A stretch of DNA of 64,000 nt from Vespa crabro (taxonomy: Eukaryota > Arthropoda > Insecta > Hymenoptera > Vespidae): positions 2,232,001 to 2,296,000 of the forward strand of contig NW_025813595.1 in the NCBI RefSeq assembly GCF_910589235.1, written 5' to 3'. Below the pieces are notes generated by a model. That model saw only the letters and a list, made by a program, of their open reading frames with translations. It was not told the DNA's origin and ran no database searches. Shown piece after piece: positions 1 to 14,150 of the stretch; positions within the stretch are counted from its first letter, which is position 1, and every line of letters begins with the position of its first letter. A program made the position numbers and the translations under genes.

Positions 1-184
1 TAATAACAATATTAATAACGATAATAACGATAACAACAATAATAAAAATAATGACTATATTAACGATATCAATAATAACGAAAATAACGTTAATTTCGAT
101 ATTAATAATAACAATATTAAAGATAATAACGATAATAATAATAATAATAACGACATTATTAACTATAATAAATATAATAACGAT
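1..184 (+). repeat. U unit, 3' part (cut by window start)
   Basis: This matches the interior of the later U units. It has the marker AACTATATTAACGATATC-like word (here GACTATATTAACGATATC, near 51), then a TTTCGATATTAAT word, then ACGACATTA and AATATAATAACG just before the junction ATGG. The same order occurs before the junctions at 26934, 51239 and 54286. The preceding unit junction would lie about 200 bp upstream of the window. Confidence 0.75.
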
Positions 185-297
185 ATGGTATTAACGGTAA
201 AAACGACAATAGAAGTAACAATAATAACGATATTATCGAAAATAACGATAATAACAATAGTAATAATAACAGTAATAACGATAATAACGATAGAGCG

Positions 298-331
<34 letters not shown>

Positions 332-954
332 TTATATGATAAAATAATAATAAGATAAAATAATAATAAAATTAACGATTACAACGAAAATAATGATAAT
401 AATAGTAGTAATAATAACAATAATAACAATAATAACGATAATAAAGAAAATAACGGTAATTACGATAATAATTATAAGAATAATCTATTTAACATTAATA
501 CTAACGTTGAGAACGATAACATAAATAAAATTAATAACGATAATAACGATTATAATAATAAGAACGATAATAATATTATTAATAAAAACAATATTAACTA
601 TTATAACGATAATAACGTTAATAATAGATGTAATAATAACAATATTAAAAATATTATGTATAATAACGATAATAATAGTAGTAATAATGACAGTAATAAA
701 AATAATAGCCATAAAAACGATTTTAACGATAATAATATTTACGATAATAACGATAATATCGATATTAATAATAACAATATTTATGATAATTTCGTAATTA
801 ATAATTGTAATCATAACAATATTAACGATTATAACGATAATAGCGACTATAATAATAACTATAATAACGACTTTAATAATAACAATAATAATAATAACGA
901 TGTTTTTAATAGTAATAATAATAACGATTATAACGATATTTATAACGATATTAT
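185..954 (+). repeat. A block, copy 1, 5' part
   Basis: It begins at the U junction word ATGGTATTAACGG (185). Marker words in order are CGATTACAACG (375), CTATTTAACATT (484), AATAGATGTAATAA (623), TAGCCATAAAAACG (706) and a cluster of TTTCGTAATTAATAATTG (790). The same words occur in the same order after 26934 and after 51239. Triplet phase slips several times inside the block, so no reading frame is kept between copies. Confidence 0.85.
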
Positions 955-1450
955 AAATATAACGATTAAAACGATAATAGTAGGAGTAATAATAACAGCA
1001 ATAAAAATTATACCGATAATAACAATTATAAGAGAGATAACGATTATGATATTAACGATAATAACGATAATAACCATAATAATAATATTATTAATTAACA
1101 TAATAACGATATTAACGATAATAAGGATAATAACAATAATAACACTAATAACGATAGTTGCGATAATAATAGTAATAATAATAATAATAACAATATTATT
1201 GTTAATAAGGTTATTACCGATGATAATGATAATTATAATATTCATAATAACTATAATAAGGATATTATCGATAATAATAATAACGATAATAACGATCAGA
1301 ATAATATCCATGAAAACGACAAAATCGAAAATAATAATAAAAACTTTAACGATAAAATCGATAATAATAAAAACAATTTTAACGTTAATAACCATAATAA
1401 TAATAATAAGAATAATAGCAATAATAACCGTAATAGGGAAAATAACGAGG
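955..1450 (+). repeat. H-like segment inserted in A copy 1
   Basis: The distance between two A-block markers (junction ATGG and the AATAATATATAT word) is about 2.1 kb here, against about 1.1 kb in the copies at 26.9 and 51.2 kb. The extra part includes a GTTATTACCGAT word (1208), then AATATTCATAATAAC and AAGGATATTATC, which match H copies near 15268 and 61408. I read it as an exchange that placed H material inside A. Confidence 0.6.
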
Positions 1451-1895
1451 AAAATAATAATAACGATAATGACGATGGATATAGAAACGATAATATCTTT
1501 AATAACGATAATAATAATAATAATAATAGCGATAATAAAGATATTAACGTTAATAACGATAATAATGAAAACAATTAAAACGATAATAACAATAATTATG
1601 ATAATAACAATAATAATTATAATAGTGTTAGCATTGACAACGATATTTACGATAATAATAATAATAATAAGGATAATAACATTATTAATGATAATAATGA
1701 TAATAAAGTTAATGACGATAATAACGATATAGACGAGAATATCGATAATTATAATAACAATATTAACGATAATAAAAATAATAATACTAACAAAACAGCG
1801 ATAATAACGAAAATATCGATAATAACGATAATAAAAATAGTAATAATAATAACGATAATAATCATAAAAACAACAATAATATTAATAATAATAAT

Positions 1896-1930
<35 letters not shown>

Positions 1931-2000
1931 TAATAACGATTATAATGATAATGAAAAAATAATAATAGCAATTAATACGGTAAATACGATAATAAAATAG
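1451..2000. repeat. Unassigned degenerate triplet array
   Basis: Ordinary AAT/AAC/GAT texture. I found no convincing partner elsewhere in the window by eye. It includes small departures such as GTGTTAGCATTGACAACG near 1625 and a short pure AAT run near 1905-1927. No gene signal. Confidence 0.6.
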
Positions 2001-2500
2001 TAATAATAACGATTAGAACGATACTAACCAAAATAACGATAATAATAATAACAATTATAAAGATAATAACGATAATAATTATTATAATGACAATAACTAT
2101 AAAAACGATTATAAGCGCAACGATAATAATAATAATAATAATATAGATAACAACGATATTAACGTTAATGACGATAATAATAACAACAATAATAAAGATA
2201 CAAACGATTATAACGATAAGAACGATAATAATATTTATAATAATAATAATAATAACGATAATTACGATAATAATGGAAGTAATAATAAAAAAATTAAGAA
2301 TAATATATATATTAACGATAATAACGATAATAATATTATTATTAATAACAGTAATAGCAATATTAACGATAAAAACGTTTATAACAAAGAATCATAATAA
2401 AGATAATAACGATAATATCAATAATAATAATAACAATATTAACGAGAATATCGACAATAATAATAATAATAATAATAATAATAACCTTAATGACGATTAT
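2001..2500 (+). repeat. A block, copy 1, 3' part
   Basis: The marker AATAATATATATATTAACG near 2300, preceded by AATGGAAGTAATAATAA, matches 27992-28040 and 52390-52440. In those copies the words read AGGAGTAATAATAACAAAATT and then AATAATATATAT. Texture on either side is the common triplet field. Confidence 0.75.
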
Positions 2501-2767
2501 AACGCTAGTAACGATAATATAAGATATAATAATAACAATATTAAGAATAATAACTATAATAACAAAAATAACGATAATAATAATAGTACTAATAAAAATA
2601 ATAACAACAATATTGATAAGAACGATAATAACGATAATAATAATAACGATAATAACGATAATATGGAAAAAAATAATAACAAAATTAACAATAATATTGA
2701 TAATAATAATAATAATAACAATAATTATGATAATAACGATAATAACGACAATAACGATAATAATAAG
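2501..2767. repeat. Unassigned degenerate triplet array
   Basis: Asn/Asp-phase triplets with several AATAATAATAAC runs. No distinctive partner seen. It leads directly into the first B block. Confidence 0.55.
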
Positions 2768-4725
2768 AAAACTATTGTACCAATAATAACGATAATAATA
2801 TAAAAGATAATGAAGGTATAATAATAATAATAACGGTAATAACAAAAAATACGATAATAACGGAATTGATAATAACGATAATAACGTTAATAACGTTAAT
2901 AATAATGGTACTAATAACAATAATAATAACAATAACGACAATAACGATAATATTAATAACGATAATAACTACAATAAAGATAATAATAATAATAATTATT
3001 ACGATAAAGTCGATAATAACTATAATAGCGATAATAATAATAATAATTATTACGATAAACAAACTAATAACCATAATAATTACAGTAATTATAGTAATTA
3101 TTATGATAAACACGATAATAATTATATTAATGTTAATAATAATAATAATAATAATAAAAACTTCAATAACGATATTTACGATAATATCGATAATAATTAT
3201 AGTAATAATATCGATAATAACGATTATTATGGCATTAATAATAATAATTATAAGTTTAATAAAAATAATAATAAATTTAACAATATTTACGATAATGCTG
3301 ATGATAATAACAATAATAACGATAACAATGATGATAAAAATAATAATAAAAATATCAATAATAAAGTTAGTTCCGATAATAATGATGATAATAATAATAT
3401 TAATAACAACAATAACTGTAATAAAGATAATAACGATAATAACGATAATAAGAATAATAATAATAACAATAATATTGATGGAACAGTAATAACGATAATA
3501 ACGATAATAATAATAATAATAAAAACGATAATATTTATAACAACGATAATAACGAGTATAATAAAATAATAAATAACGATAATGACGTTTACAACGATAT
3601 TAACGATATTATTAATAACGATAATGAGAATAATAATAATAATAATGATAATAACGTTAGTAACGATAATATTATTAAGTATGATAACGATTATAATGTT
3701 ATTAACGATAACAGCAAAAATAACAATAATAACATTAATAAGGATAATAAGGGTAGTATTGATAATAATAATAAAAATATTAACGATAATATCGATAGGA
3801 ATAATAATAATAATAACAATGATAACGATAATATAGATTATAACCATAATAATAATAACAATGATAACGTTAACATAAATAATAATAATAACGATAAAAA
3901 AGACAAAAATGATAATAAACATAATAATAACAATAATAACGTTAATAACGACAATAATTATAATAATAACAATGATAATAAAAGTAATAACGTTAATAAC
4001 GACAATAATTATAATAATTATATTGATAATAACAATAATAACGAAAATAATAAATATAATGATATTAATAACGATATAGAATACATAACCATAATAATAG
4101 TAGTAATAATAACAATAATATCAATAAAGGTGTAAGGAACGTAATTGCAGAAAATATTAATAACAATAATAAGGATAATAACGATAATAGCGATAATAAT
4201 GATAATATCGATACTAATAATTGTAAAAATAACAATATTAACGGTAATAACAATTATAATAATGACCACAATAACGATAATAACGTTAATAACGATAATA
4301 AAAGTAACAATAATATTGATAATAACGATAATACCGATAATAAAGATAATAACAACAATAATAATAATAATAATAGTAATAATAATAATAATAATAATAA
4401 TGATAATAGCTATAATGAGGAAAATAATAAAAATTATAATAATAATACTAACGATATAAACGAAAATAACCATTATAATAGAACATATTATAACAATAAT
4501 AACATTAATAATGTGAATAACGATAATAACGATAATAATATATCGATAAAAATGATAATATTAATATTAATAATAACAGTATTTACGATAATAAAGATAA
4601 TAAAATTAATAATAAAAACAATAATACAGGTAATAATGATAATAATGATAATAACGATAAAAATAATAATATTAATAATATTTATAATAACAATAATAAC
4701 GATAATAATAATTAAGATAATGACG

Positions 4726-4769
<44 letters not shown>

Positions 4770-5267
4770 CACGATAATTAGTATAATAACGATAATAATA
4801 GTAGTAATAACAAAAATAACTAATTATATCAATAAGAATAATAATGACGATAATAATAATGACAATAATAACAATAACGATGGAAATAATGATAATATCG
4901 ATGACATTAATAATTGTAAAAACTATAATAACGATAATAACGGTAATGATAATTATGATATTCAAAGATGATATAGGTAATAAAAATAATAATATTAAAG
5001 ATAATAGCGACAATTTAACAATAATAATAACTATAATAACATTAATAACGATAATAGCATTAATAATAATACTAATAACAATAATAACAATAATAAATAT
5101 AATAACAACATTAATAATAGCGACAATAACGAAAACAGCAATAATATTAATTACTATAATGACTATAATAACTATAATATTACTAACAATAATAACGATA
5201 ATAACGATAATAACCTTACTAACGATTATAATAATATCAATATTAACGATAACACCGAAAATAATAA

Positions 5268-5298
<31 letters not shown>

Positions 5299-6360
5299 AA
5301 TAAAAATGAGGATAATATCGATGACAACGAAAATAAAATTAGTCATTATAGTATCGATAATAACAATAATAACGAAAATAACGTTATTCACGATAATGTC
5401 GATAATAATAGTAACAAATATAACGGTAATAAAGTTAATAGCAATAATAACAATAACAATAATAACGATAATAAAGATATTAACGATAATAATAACAGTA
5501 ATAATAATAAAGATAATAACGATATTTAGGATAATAACAATAATTGAGATAATAATAATAAAAATAGTAACGATAACAACGATGATATCGATAATGACGA
5601 TAATTATAATAATATTAACGGTAATAACGATAATTACAATAATAACGATATACATAAAAATAATAATATAGATAATTCCGAAAACAATCATAACTATATT
5701 AACGATAATAACGATAATAACGATAATAATAATAATAAAGAAAATAACGCAATTAACGATAATAGCGATGATAATAATAACAATAACAACGATAATAACA
5801 ATATTAAAATTAACAATAATAAAATCGATAATAAGGGTAATAAAAATAAGAACTATAATAGCAATAACAATAACAACAATAATAACGATAATTACGATAA
5901 TAATGTTTATAATAAGAAAGGTAATAATAATTATAATACTCATAATAATTATAATATGGATAATAACGAACGTAACAGTAATAAGTGTAATATTAAGAAA
6001 GATAATAACGATAATAACGATAATAACGATAATAATAATAACTTTAATAACGATAATAACCATAATAATGATAATAACGATAACAATAAAAAGAATAATA
6101 ACAATAGTAATAATATTAACAATAATGAGGATAATATAGGTAAAAAAACTGTAATGACGATAACAATATTAATAATAATAATATTAGCAATAACAACGAT
6201 AACAACGTTGTTATTTATAATAATAATAGCAATAATATCGATAAAATCGATAATGATAAAAATAATAAATATAATAACGATGATAACGATAATAAGGACA
6301 ATAACGAAAATAACGATAATAAAAATAGTAATAATAACTATGATAACAAAAAAACGACAA
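2768..6360 (+). repeat. B block, copy 1
   Basis: It starts with AAACTATTGTACCAATAAT (2768) and ends near AACTATGATAACAAAAAAACG (6337). Shared words with copy 2 in the same order: ATAATGGTACTAATAAC (2902), GATGGAAC (3477), GTGTAAGGAACG (4130), AACATATTATAAC (4483), AATAATGTGAAT (4507), ATTCACGATAATGTCG (5387) and ACAACGTTGTTATTTAT (6204). Copy 2 is 17682-20470, and a short third copy starts at 31911. Copy 1 carries about 0.7 kb between the last two words that copy 2 lacks. The long frames here (for example minus strand 4672-6063) are Ile/Val strings caused by the repeat, not protein genes. Confidence 0.85.
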
Positions 6361-6830
6361 TAATGATAATAACAATAGTAATAATAACAATAATAACGAT
6401 GATAAGGATAATAATGGTAATAACGATAATAATAGTAATAATAATAACGATAATAACAATATTAACGATAATAAGCATTATGATAATAACAATAATAACA
6501 ATAAAAACGATATAAACGTTAACAACAATTATAATAATGATATTAACTATACTAATAGTAATAACAATAACAATAATAACGATTATTATAATAATTATAA
6601 AAAGAATAATAACGATAATAATGATAATAAGGTTTTTAACGTTAATAACGATAGTAATAATAACATTAATAACGATAATAACATAAAAAACGATAATAAT
6701 AATAAAGACGTTAATAATAATAATCATATTAGAAATATTAACGATAATAAAAACAATAATAATTATAACAATAATAATAATAATAATAGTAACCATATAA
6801 ACGATAATATCGATAATAACGATAGTAATA
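6361..6830 (+). repeat. P block, copy 1
   Basis: Shares AAAAAGAATAATAACG (6600), an ACGTTAATAATAATAATCAT word (6709) and TAGTAACCAT followed by AACGATAATATCG (6787) with 36990-37230 and 49045-49330. In the other copies the same words occur in the same order with similar spacing. It joins directly to the end of B copy 1. Confidence 0.7.
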
Positions 6831-7080
6831 ATAACAATAATGACGATAATAATAATAATATTAATAACAATAATAACGATAATTACGAGAATGACGATAA
6901 TATTAATAACGATAATAACGTTAATAACGTAAATAACGATAAAATAATTGTAAGAATAACAATAATAACGATAAAAATATTAACGCAAATAACGATAAAA
7001 ATAATAGTAATAACAACAATAATAACGATAAAAATTTTGAGCGATAATATCGACCTTATTAACAATAATAGCGATTATAA
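6831..7080. repeat. Unassigned degenerate triplet array
   Basis: Triplet field with a phase change near 6950, where the Ile/Thr phase replaces the Asn phase. Contains the rare word TTTTGAGCG (7034). No partner found. Confidence 0.5.
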
Positions 7081-7818
7081 TAATAACGATAATAACGATA
7101 TTAAAGATAATAATTCTAAGAATAATATATATTACATTGATACTAACGTTAATAACGATAATACTAATAACAATAATAACGATAATAACGTTTATTATGG
7201 TAAGAACGATAATATTATTAATAATAATAACAGTAATAACGTTAATTACGATATAAGTATAATAATAAAAGTAATAATAACAATATTAAAAATAATAAGT
7301 ATAATAAAGATAATAACTACAATAATAGTAGTAATAATGAAATTAATAATAATAATAGCCATAAAAACGATTTTAACGATAATAATTATAACGATAATAA
7401 CGATAATAATAATAATATTATCGTTAGTAACAATAATAATGATAATGATGTTTATAATTGTAATAATAATAACGATTATAACGATAATAACGATAATAAT
7501 GATAATAACGATAATAATTATATTATTAAAAGGAACAATAATATCAATATTAACGATAATAAGAATAATATTAATAACGATATTAAAAATAATATCAATA
7601 TTAACGATAATAATAGTAGAAATAATAACAATAATAACGATAATAAAGATAACAATAATATTATTAACGATTACAATGATAATATTAATATAAATAATAA
7701 CGATAATAACGAAAATGAAGATAATAATATTAATATAAATAAAGATAATAACGATATTAACGATAAAACCGATAATACTGATTAAAACGATAGTAGCGAT
7801 AATAAATATAATAACGAC

Positions 7819-7854
<36 letters not shown>

Positions 7855-8850
7855 GATAATAACGATAATAACATTAATAACATCAGTAATAATAACAATA
7901 ATATCAATAATAACGATAATAAGGATAATAATAATAACAATAATATAGACAATATCGATAATTATAATAATAATATTAACGATAATTTCGGTCATTATAT
8001 TAATACTATTAACAATAATAACGATAATAACGATAATAACTATAATAATAATATCGATAATAACAATATTATTAATAATAACAACAACGAAAATTACGAT
8101 AATAACAATAACAAAATTAATAATAATGAAGATAACAACAATTTTAACGATAATATCATTAGTAACGATAATAAAAATAAAAATTGTAATAGCAATAATA
8201 ACGATAATAAAGAGAATAACGGTAATAACGATAATAACTGTAATAATAATAACGAAAAGAACGATAATAATGATATTAACGATAATAATAATAATAATAA
8301 TATCGATTACAACGATGATAAGGAAAATAAAAATAATAACGATAATAATAGCTATAATAATTGCAATAATAATAACGTTAATTACAATAATAACGATAAT
8401 AATGATAGTAATTATAAAAATAATAGCAATAATAAGAATAATATTGATAATAATATATACGATTTTAACGACGATAGTAATAATAATAATAACGATAATA
8501 AAGATAATAACGATAATAATAGCGGTAATGTTAGGAATAATAACAATAATAACGATAATAAAGATTATGACGATAACAATATTATTCATAATAACGTCAA
8601 TAGTAATAATAATAATAATGACGGTAATATCGATATTAGTAGTAATATTAATAACGATAATAATGATAATTACGATAATAATAATAATAATAATAAAGAT
8701 AATAACGATAGTAACAATAATAACGATAATAATAATAAAAATATTAAAGATAATAACGAAAATTACAAAAATAATAATAGCAATAATAACAATAATCACG
8801 ATAATAACGATATTAACGACAATAATAATACTAGTAATAACGATAATAAC
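7081..8850 (+). repeat. C block, copy 1
   Basis: Markers: TAATTCTAAGAATAATATAT (7111), AATAATAAGTATAATAAAG (7289), TAGCCATAAAAACG (7356), ATATATACGATT (8455), AGCGGTAATGTTAGG (8521) and GATTATGACGATAAC (8563). The same series runs through 23031-23980. The offset is 15919 at the first word and about 15431 at the GGTAAT word, so copy 2 is shorter by roughly 0.5 kb. Inside is a long AAT/AAC microsatellite near 7820-7850. The 909-codon minus-strand open frame across this block has only Ile/Val/Asn/Thr-type residues and is treated as noise. Confidence 0.8.
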
Positions 8851-9500
8851 GATATGAATGGCATTATCGATAATAACGTTTATAATAATAATCTTATTAA
8901 AGATAAGAAAGATAATAACGATACTAACAATAACAGCGATAATAATAATAACGATATTAAGGATAATATCGTTAATAATTGTAAAAATATTCACGATTGT
9001 ATCGAAAATAATAATAACAACAAAAACAGTAATAAAGATAATAACTATAATAAAATTTATAATAATAGAGATAATAACGATTATAACGTTAATAATAACA
9101 ATAAGAATATTATCGATAATAGCAATGATAATAATAGTAATAATATAGGTAATAACAATAAGAGAGTTCCTAACGATAATAATAATGACGACAATAACAA
9201 TAATAATGAATATGATGATAAGAAAGATAATAATACGTATAATAATAAAAATAATAACGACAATAACGATCATAATGATAATAATAGAAGTAATAATAAC
9301 AATATTAAGAATAATATCTTTAATAACGATTATAACGATAATAGTATTAGTAATAATAACAGTTATAACAATAATAATAATAATAATGCTTATAACATTG
9401 TTAACGATAATAATATTAACGATTTTAACGATAATAACCATAATAATAATAATAATAATGAAGATAACAACGATAATAACGAAAATAATGACAGTAATAA
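8851..9500 (+). repeat. F unit, copy 1
   Basis: Markers: AATGGCATTATCG (8856), GATATTAAGGATAATATCG (8952), TTGTAAAAATATTCACGATT (8980), AATAAAATTTATAATAA (9050) and GCTTATAACATTGTTAACG (9388). Related units start near 10385, 14650, 17440, 24690 and 60763. Copies share the series in whole or part, and each keeps the GATAAT(A/T)TCG then AATTGTAA-ATATT then AATAAAATTT order. The + strand frame from 8854 to 9936 gives 360 residues, mostly Asn, Asp, Ile and Lys. Confidence 0.75.
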
Positions 9501-9732
9501 AAACAATAATGACGAAAATAACGTTATCAACGATAATAACGATAATAACAATAATAATAATAGTAATAATGATAATAATATACGCTATAAAGTCGATAAT
9601 ATCGATCATAATAATATTATTATAAACCGTAACGTCGATAATAATAATAATAATAATACCATTATTAACGATAATAACGATAATAACTATAATAACAAAA
9701 ACGAAAATAAAGATAATAATAATATTAACGAA

Positions 9733-9768
<36 letters not shown>

Positions 9769-9779
9769 GATAATACAGA
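9501..9779. repeat. Unassigned degenerate triplet array
   Basis: Contains ATACGCTATAAAGTCG near 9589 and ATAAACCGTAACGTCG near 9622, words that are rare in the window. A related CCTAACGTCG word stands at 25238. A pure AAT run lies near 9735-9765. Confidence 0.5.
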
Positions 9780-10335
9780 TAGTAACGATAATAAAGATAA
9801 TAAGGATAGTAACTATAATAACGATAATTGCGATAGTAACGAATATAATAATAACAATTATAACGATATTAGTAATAATATTAATAACGATAATAACGGT
9901 ATTTACGATAATAATTATAAGAATAATAAAAGATAATAACGATATTAACATTAATAACGATAATAATAATAACAATATTAATGATAATATCGAAAATTAT
10001 AATAATAATATTAGCAATAATAACGATAATTTCGATAATATCGATAATAATAAAAACGATACTAACGATAAGAATAAAAATAAAATTAAGATAGTAACAA
10101 TTATAACGACAATTACGATAATAACGACAATAATAACAACTATAATGTCGATGATAATGATAACGATCATAACACTAATAACGATAATAATAATAATAGC
10201 AATAATAACGATATTAACGAAAATATTAATAACATTAGTAACGAAAACAACGGTAATATCATTAATAATAATAATAATAATAAAGAAAGTAAGTATAATA
10301 ACGGTAACAACTATAATATTAATATCAAACATAAC
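9780..10335 (+). repeat. R/G unit, copy 1
   Basis: Markers: GCGATAGTAACGAATATAAT (9830), TTTACGATAATAATTATAA (9902), ATGATAACGATCATAACAC (10154), GTAACGAAAACAACG (10231), GAAAGTAAGTATAATAACGG (10285) and CAACTATAATATTAAT (10308). The same order is at 16800-17400 and 24050-24620, spaced about 7.0 and 7.3 kb apart. This is the clearest regular higher-order period in the window. Confidence 0.8.
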
Positions 10336-10860
10336 GATAATAACGATAATAACGATAATAATAATACTAATAATGAAGATAATAAGGATATCAATGGCAA
10401 TAACGATAATAATGTTTATAATAATAATATTATTAAAGATAATAACGGTAATAACGATGCTAACAATAATAGCGATAATAATAACAACAACAGAAGCAGT
10501 AATAACAATAATAACTATAGTTTACTTATAATAATAACGATGATAACGATAATAATTATAATAACAATATTAACGATAATAACAATGATAATAATAATAA
10601 CATTAAACGTAATGACGATAAAAAGGTATCTAACGTTAATAATAATAAAAGCAATAATAATGATAATAATAGAAGTAATACTAAATATATTAAGAATAAT
10701 AAATATAATAACGATTATAACAATAACAGTAGTAGTAAGAATAACAATAATAACAATAATAACGAAAATAACGATTATAAAAATGTTGACGATAATAATA
10801 TTAACGAAAATAACGATAATAAGCATAATAATTATTATAATTATATTATAGATAACAACG
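10336..10860 (+). repeat. F-like unit, partial
   Basis: ATCAATGGCAATAACG (10388), TTTATAATAATAATATTATT (10414) and GATGCTAACAATAATAGCG (10456) match the start of the F unit at 8856-8945. After that the match is lost and unassigned texture follows, with a short departure AACTATAGTTTACTTAT at 10512. Confidence 0.65.
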
Positions 10861-12960
10861 ATAATAACGATAATAATGACAATAATAGAAAACAATAATG
10901 ACGATAATAACGTTAACAAAGATAATTCCGATAATAAAGATAATAACAATAATAATAATAGTAATAATTAAGTTAATAACGATATTTACGATAATATGGA
11001 ATATAACAATAACAATATTAACGATAATAAAAATTATAATCCTAATAACGATATCAATATGTAGAAAAATAACAATAATACTTATAATAACGAGAATAAC
11101 AAAAATGATAGTAATAATAATAACAATAATATCACTAATAACGATAATAACGATAAAAACGATAATAATAGTAGTATTAATAACAGAATTAACACTAATA
11201 ACGCTAATAACGATAATAACCATATTAACGGTAATAATAATAATAATAATAATAATATTAATAATAATAACGTTAATTACGATAATAGCGATAATAAAAA
11301 TAGTAATTATAACGCTTATAGCAATAATAACGATAATAATGATAATAATAAATACAATAATATCGATCAATTCGATAATAATAATAACAATATTAACAAT
11401 TATATCAACAAAAATAATATCAATAATAACAATAATGAAATTAATAATTTTAATAACGATAATAATAAAATTATTATTAATAACAATAATAAAGATAAAA
11501 ACGATAATAAAAATAATAACTTTAATAACCAAAATAGTAACATTATTACTAATAATAATAATAACGATAATAACGAAAATAATGATAATAACGATTATAA
11601 TAACATCGACAATATCGATAATAGTATTAATAGTAATAATCATAGTAAAGATATTTAAGATTATAATAACAATAATAAAGAAAAGAACGATTAATATTTA
11701 ATAACGATAATAATAATAACGATAATAACTATAATAACGATGTAACGATAATAAAAACAAAAATAATAACGATAATATTGATAATAATAATAATGATAAT
11801 GATAATAACGATAATACGATAGTAACGACAATAATGATTATAATAACGTTAAAAGAGATAATATCTATGTCAACGATAATAATAATAACAATAATATCAA
11901 TAAAAACGATAGTTACGTTAATAATGATATTACAAAAAAAGGATAATAAGAACAATAATAATAATAATAACAATAATAAAGATTATAACGACATTAATAA
12001 GAAAAAAAAAATAATAATAATAATAATATCTATGATAACGATAGTAACTATAATAATAATATTATTCATGATAATAATACCAATAATAACGGTAATAAGT
12101 ATAATAATAAATACGATAAAGTCTATAATATCCATAAGATTATTAACAATTTTAGCGATTATATCGATAATAATGATAACAATATTAACGATAATATCGA
12201 TAAAATTAATAACAATATTAACGATAATATCTATAAAAATAATAATAATAATAATAAAAAAAGTAATAACGATAGTAGAGACAACAACAATGATAATAAT
12301 AATAACGATAATAAGGATAATAAAGTTAATAAAAATAATTATAATAAAGATAACAACGATATTGACGAAAGTAGCGATAATAATATATACATTAAGAAAG
12401 ATAATTACGAAAATAATGTTATTAGCGATAAAAATTATAATAATGATAACAATAATGAAGATAATAACGTAAATAATAATAACAATAATAACGATAATAA
12501 TGATAATTACGATAATATTAATAAAAATAATAACGATTACAAAGACAATTTCGATAGTAACGATAATAATAATTATAATAACGAGAATAACCATATTAAC
12601 AATAACAATAAAAGCGATATTAACGATAATATTGATAATAATATTAGCAATTATAACGATAACAAACGGCAATAACGATAGTAAAGATAATAATATCTAT
12701 AATAACGATAATTACAATAATAATAATAGTAACGATAATAATAATAATAATAATAATTTCGATAAAGACAATAACGATAATAACGGTAATAATAATAATA
12801 ATAAAGATAATTACGATAATAACGTTAATAATAATAACAAAATTAACGATAATAACGACATTCACGATAATAATAATTACAAAGATAACGATAATAACGA
12901 TAATTACGATAAAACGATAATAACGATACTAATAAATATAGTAATAATAACAATAATAAC
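10861..12960 (+). repeat. D block, copy 1
   Basis: Shared words with copy 2 (46200-48420): CCTAATAACG (11041), TATCGATCAATTCG (11362), CATTATTACTAATAATAA (11540), AAAGAAAAGAACGATTAAT (11677), TATTACAAAAAAAGG (11928), ATTATTCATGATAATAATA (12060), ATCCATAAGATTATTAACAA (12130), ACGATATTGACGAAAGTAG (12356) and ACGATAACAAACG (12654). The offset to copy 2 is 35338 at the GATCAATTCG word and 35557 at the poly-A word, so copy 2 has a net gain of about 219 bp between them. Confidence 0.9.
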
Positions 12961-13345
12961 GATAATAGCACATGTAATAATAATACTAATAACTATAATA
13001 ACGATAATAATGATAATAACGATTATAATAACAACGATAATACCGATAATGGTATTATTAATAATATCGATAATAACGATATTTATGATAATAATAATAA
13101 CAATAATATAGAAAAGAACGATATTATCTATAATAACTATATTAATAATAACGAAATTAACTATAATAACGATGAAACGATAAAAACAACATCAATATGA
13201 CCGATAATATTGATAATAATAATAATGATAATAGCAATAATAACGATAATGAAGATATTAACGATAATAATGATAATGATAACAACGATAATAATAATAA
13301 TAATAATATCAAAAATAACAATGATTACCATAATGACTATAATGA
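12961..13345 (+). repeat. M block, copy 1
   Basis: One of the best preserved dispersed pairs. It runs from ACATGTAATAATAATACT (12970) to GATTACCATAATGA (13323). Copy 2 runs from 60391 to about 60766. The offset is 47421 at the first word and 47429 at the last, so only 8 bp net change over about 350 bp. Most differences I checked are A/G or T/C changes. Shared rare words include AATGGTATT, GAAAAGAACG, CGATGAAACG and ACATCAATAT. Confidence 0.9.
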
Positions 13346-14150
13346 CGATACTAATAATAACGATAATGACGTTGATAATAATATCTATAATAAAGTTAAT
13401 AACGATAAAAATAATTATAATAATAACGATAATAACGATATCAATGATAATAACGATAATAGCGATAATAATGATAATTATAATAACGATATTAACGACA
13501 ATAGTTAATAGCGTTAAAACGGATAATAAGTAAGTCACCGATAATAATAATAACAATAATGTCAATAAAAACGATAATAACGTTAATAATAATAAAAATA
13601 ATGACGATTTTAACGATATTACCATAATAGCAATAACGATAATAAGGATAAAAATCTTAACAATAATAACGATATTAAAGATTTTAACGATAAACATAAT
13701 AAGGATATTAACTATTATAAACATAATAATGATAATAATAATAATAATAATAACATTAAAAAAGTTAATAGCGTAAATAACGATAATAGCGATAATACAT
13801 ATAATTATTATAACAAATATAACGATAATAACGATAATTATGAAATTAATAATAATAATAATATCGATAATAATGAGTATAACGGTACTAACTATATTAA
13901 CTATAAAAACGACAATAATATTAATAATAATAATGAAAATAATAATACCGTTAATGACGATAATAGCGATAATAGTAGTAGATGTAATATCAATAATAAC
14001 AATAATATCGATATAAAGATAATAACGATATTAATATCAACGATTATAACGAAAATAGTAATAATAATAATAGCGATAATAACGATAATAACGACAATAA
14101 CGATAATAATGATAATAATAATAATAATTATATTAATAATAATAATAATA
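13346..14150. repeat. Unassigned degenerate triplet array
   Basis: Triplet field with several small departures: AATAAGTAAGTCACCG near 13527, GATTTTAACGATATTACC near 13605, and GCGTAAATAACG near 13770. Words such as TAGTAGATGTAATATC (13973) hint at A-type material, but no ordered match was found. Confidence 0.55.

Noticed and set aside
8854..9936. 360-codon Asn/Asp-rich open frame on the plus strand
   Set aside because: It looks like an Asn-rich protein, but homologous block copies carry frame-breaking phase slips, the frame ends at an arbitrary TAA, and no non-repeat flank is present.
7246..9975. 909-codon open frame on the minus strand
   Set aside because: Almost entirely Ile, Val, Asn and Thr with Leu/Ser at one end. 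It is the complement of the triplet array, crosses two block families, and has no domain, signal or ribosome-binding context. Stop triplets are simply rare in this phase.
11928..11942. Poly-A run followed by GG as a retroposon tail
   Set aside because: The same TATTACAAAAAAAGG word is at 47485 inside the other D copy with the same flanks, so it is part of the block and not an independent insertion end.
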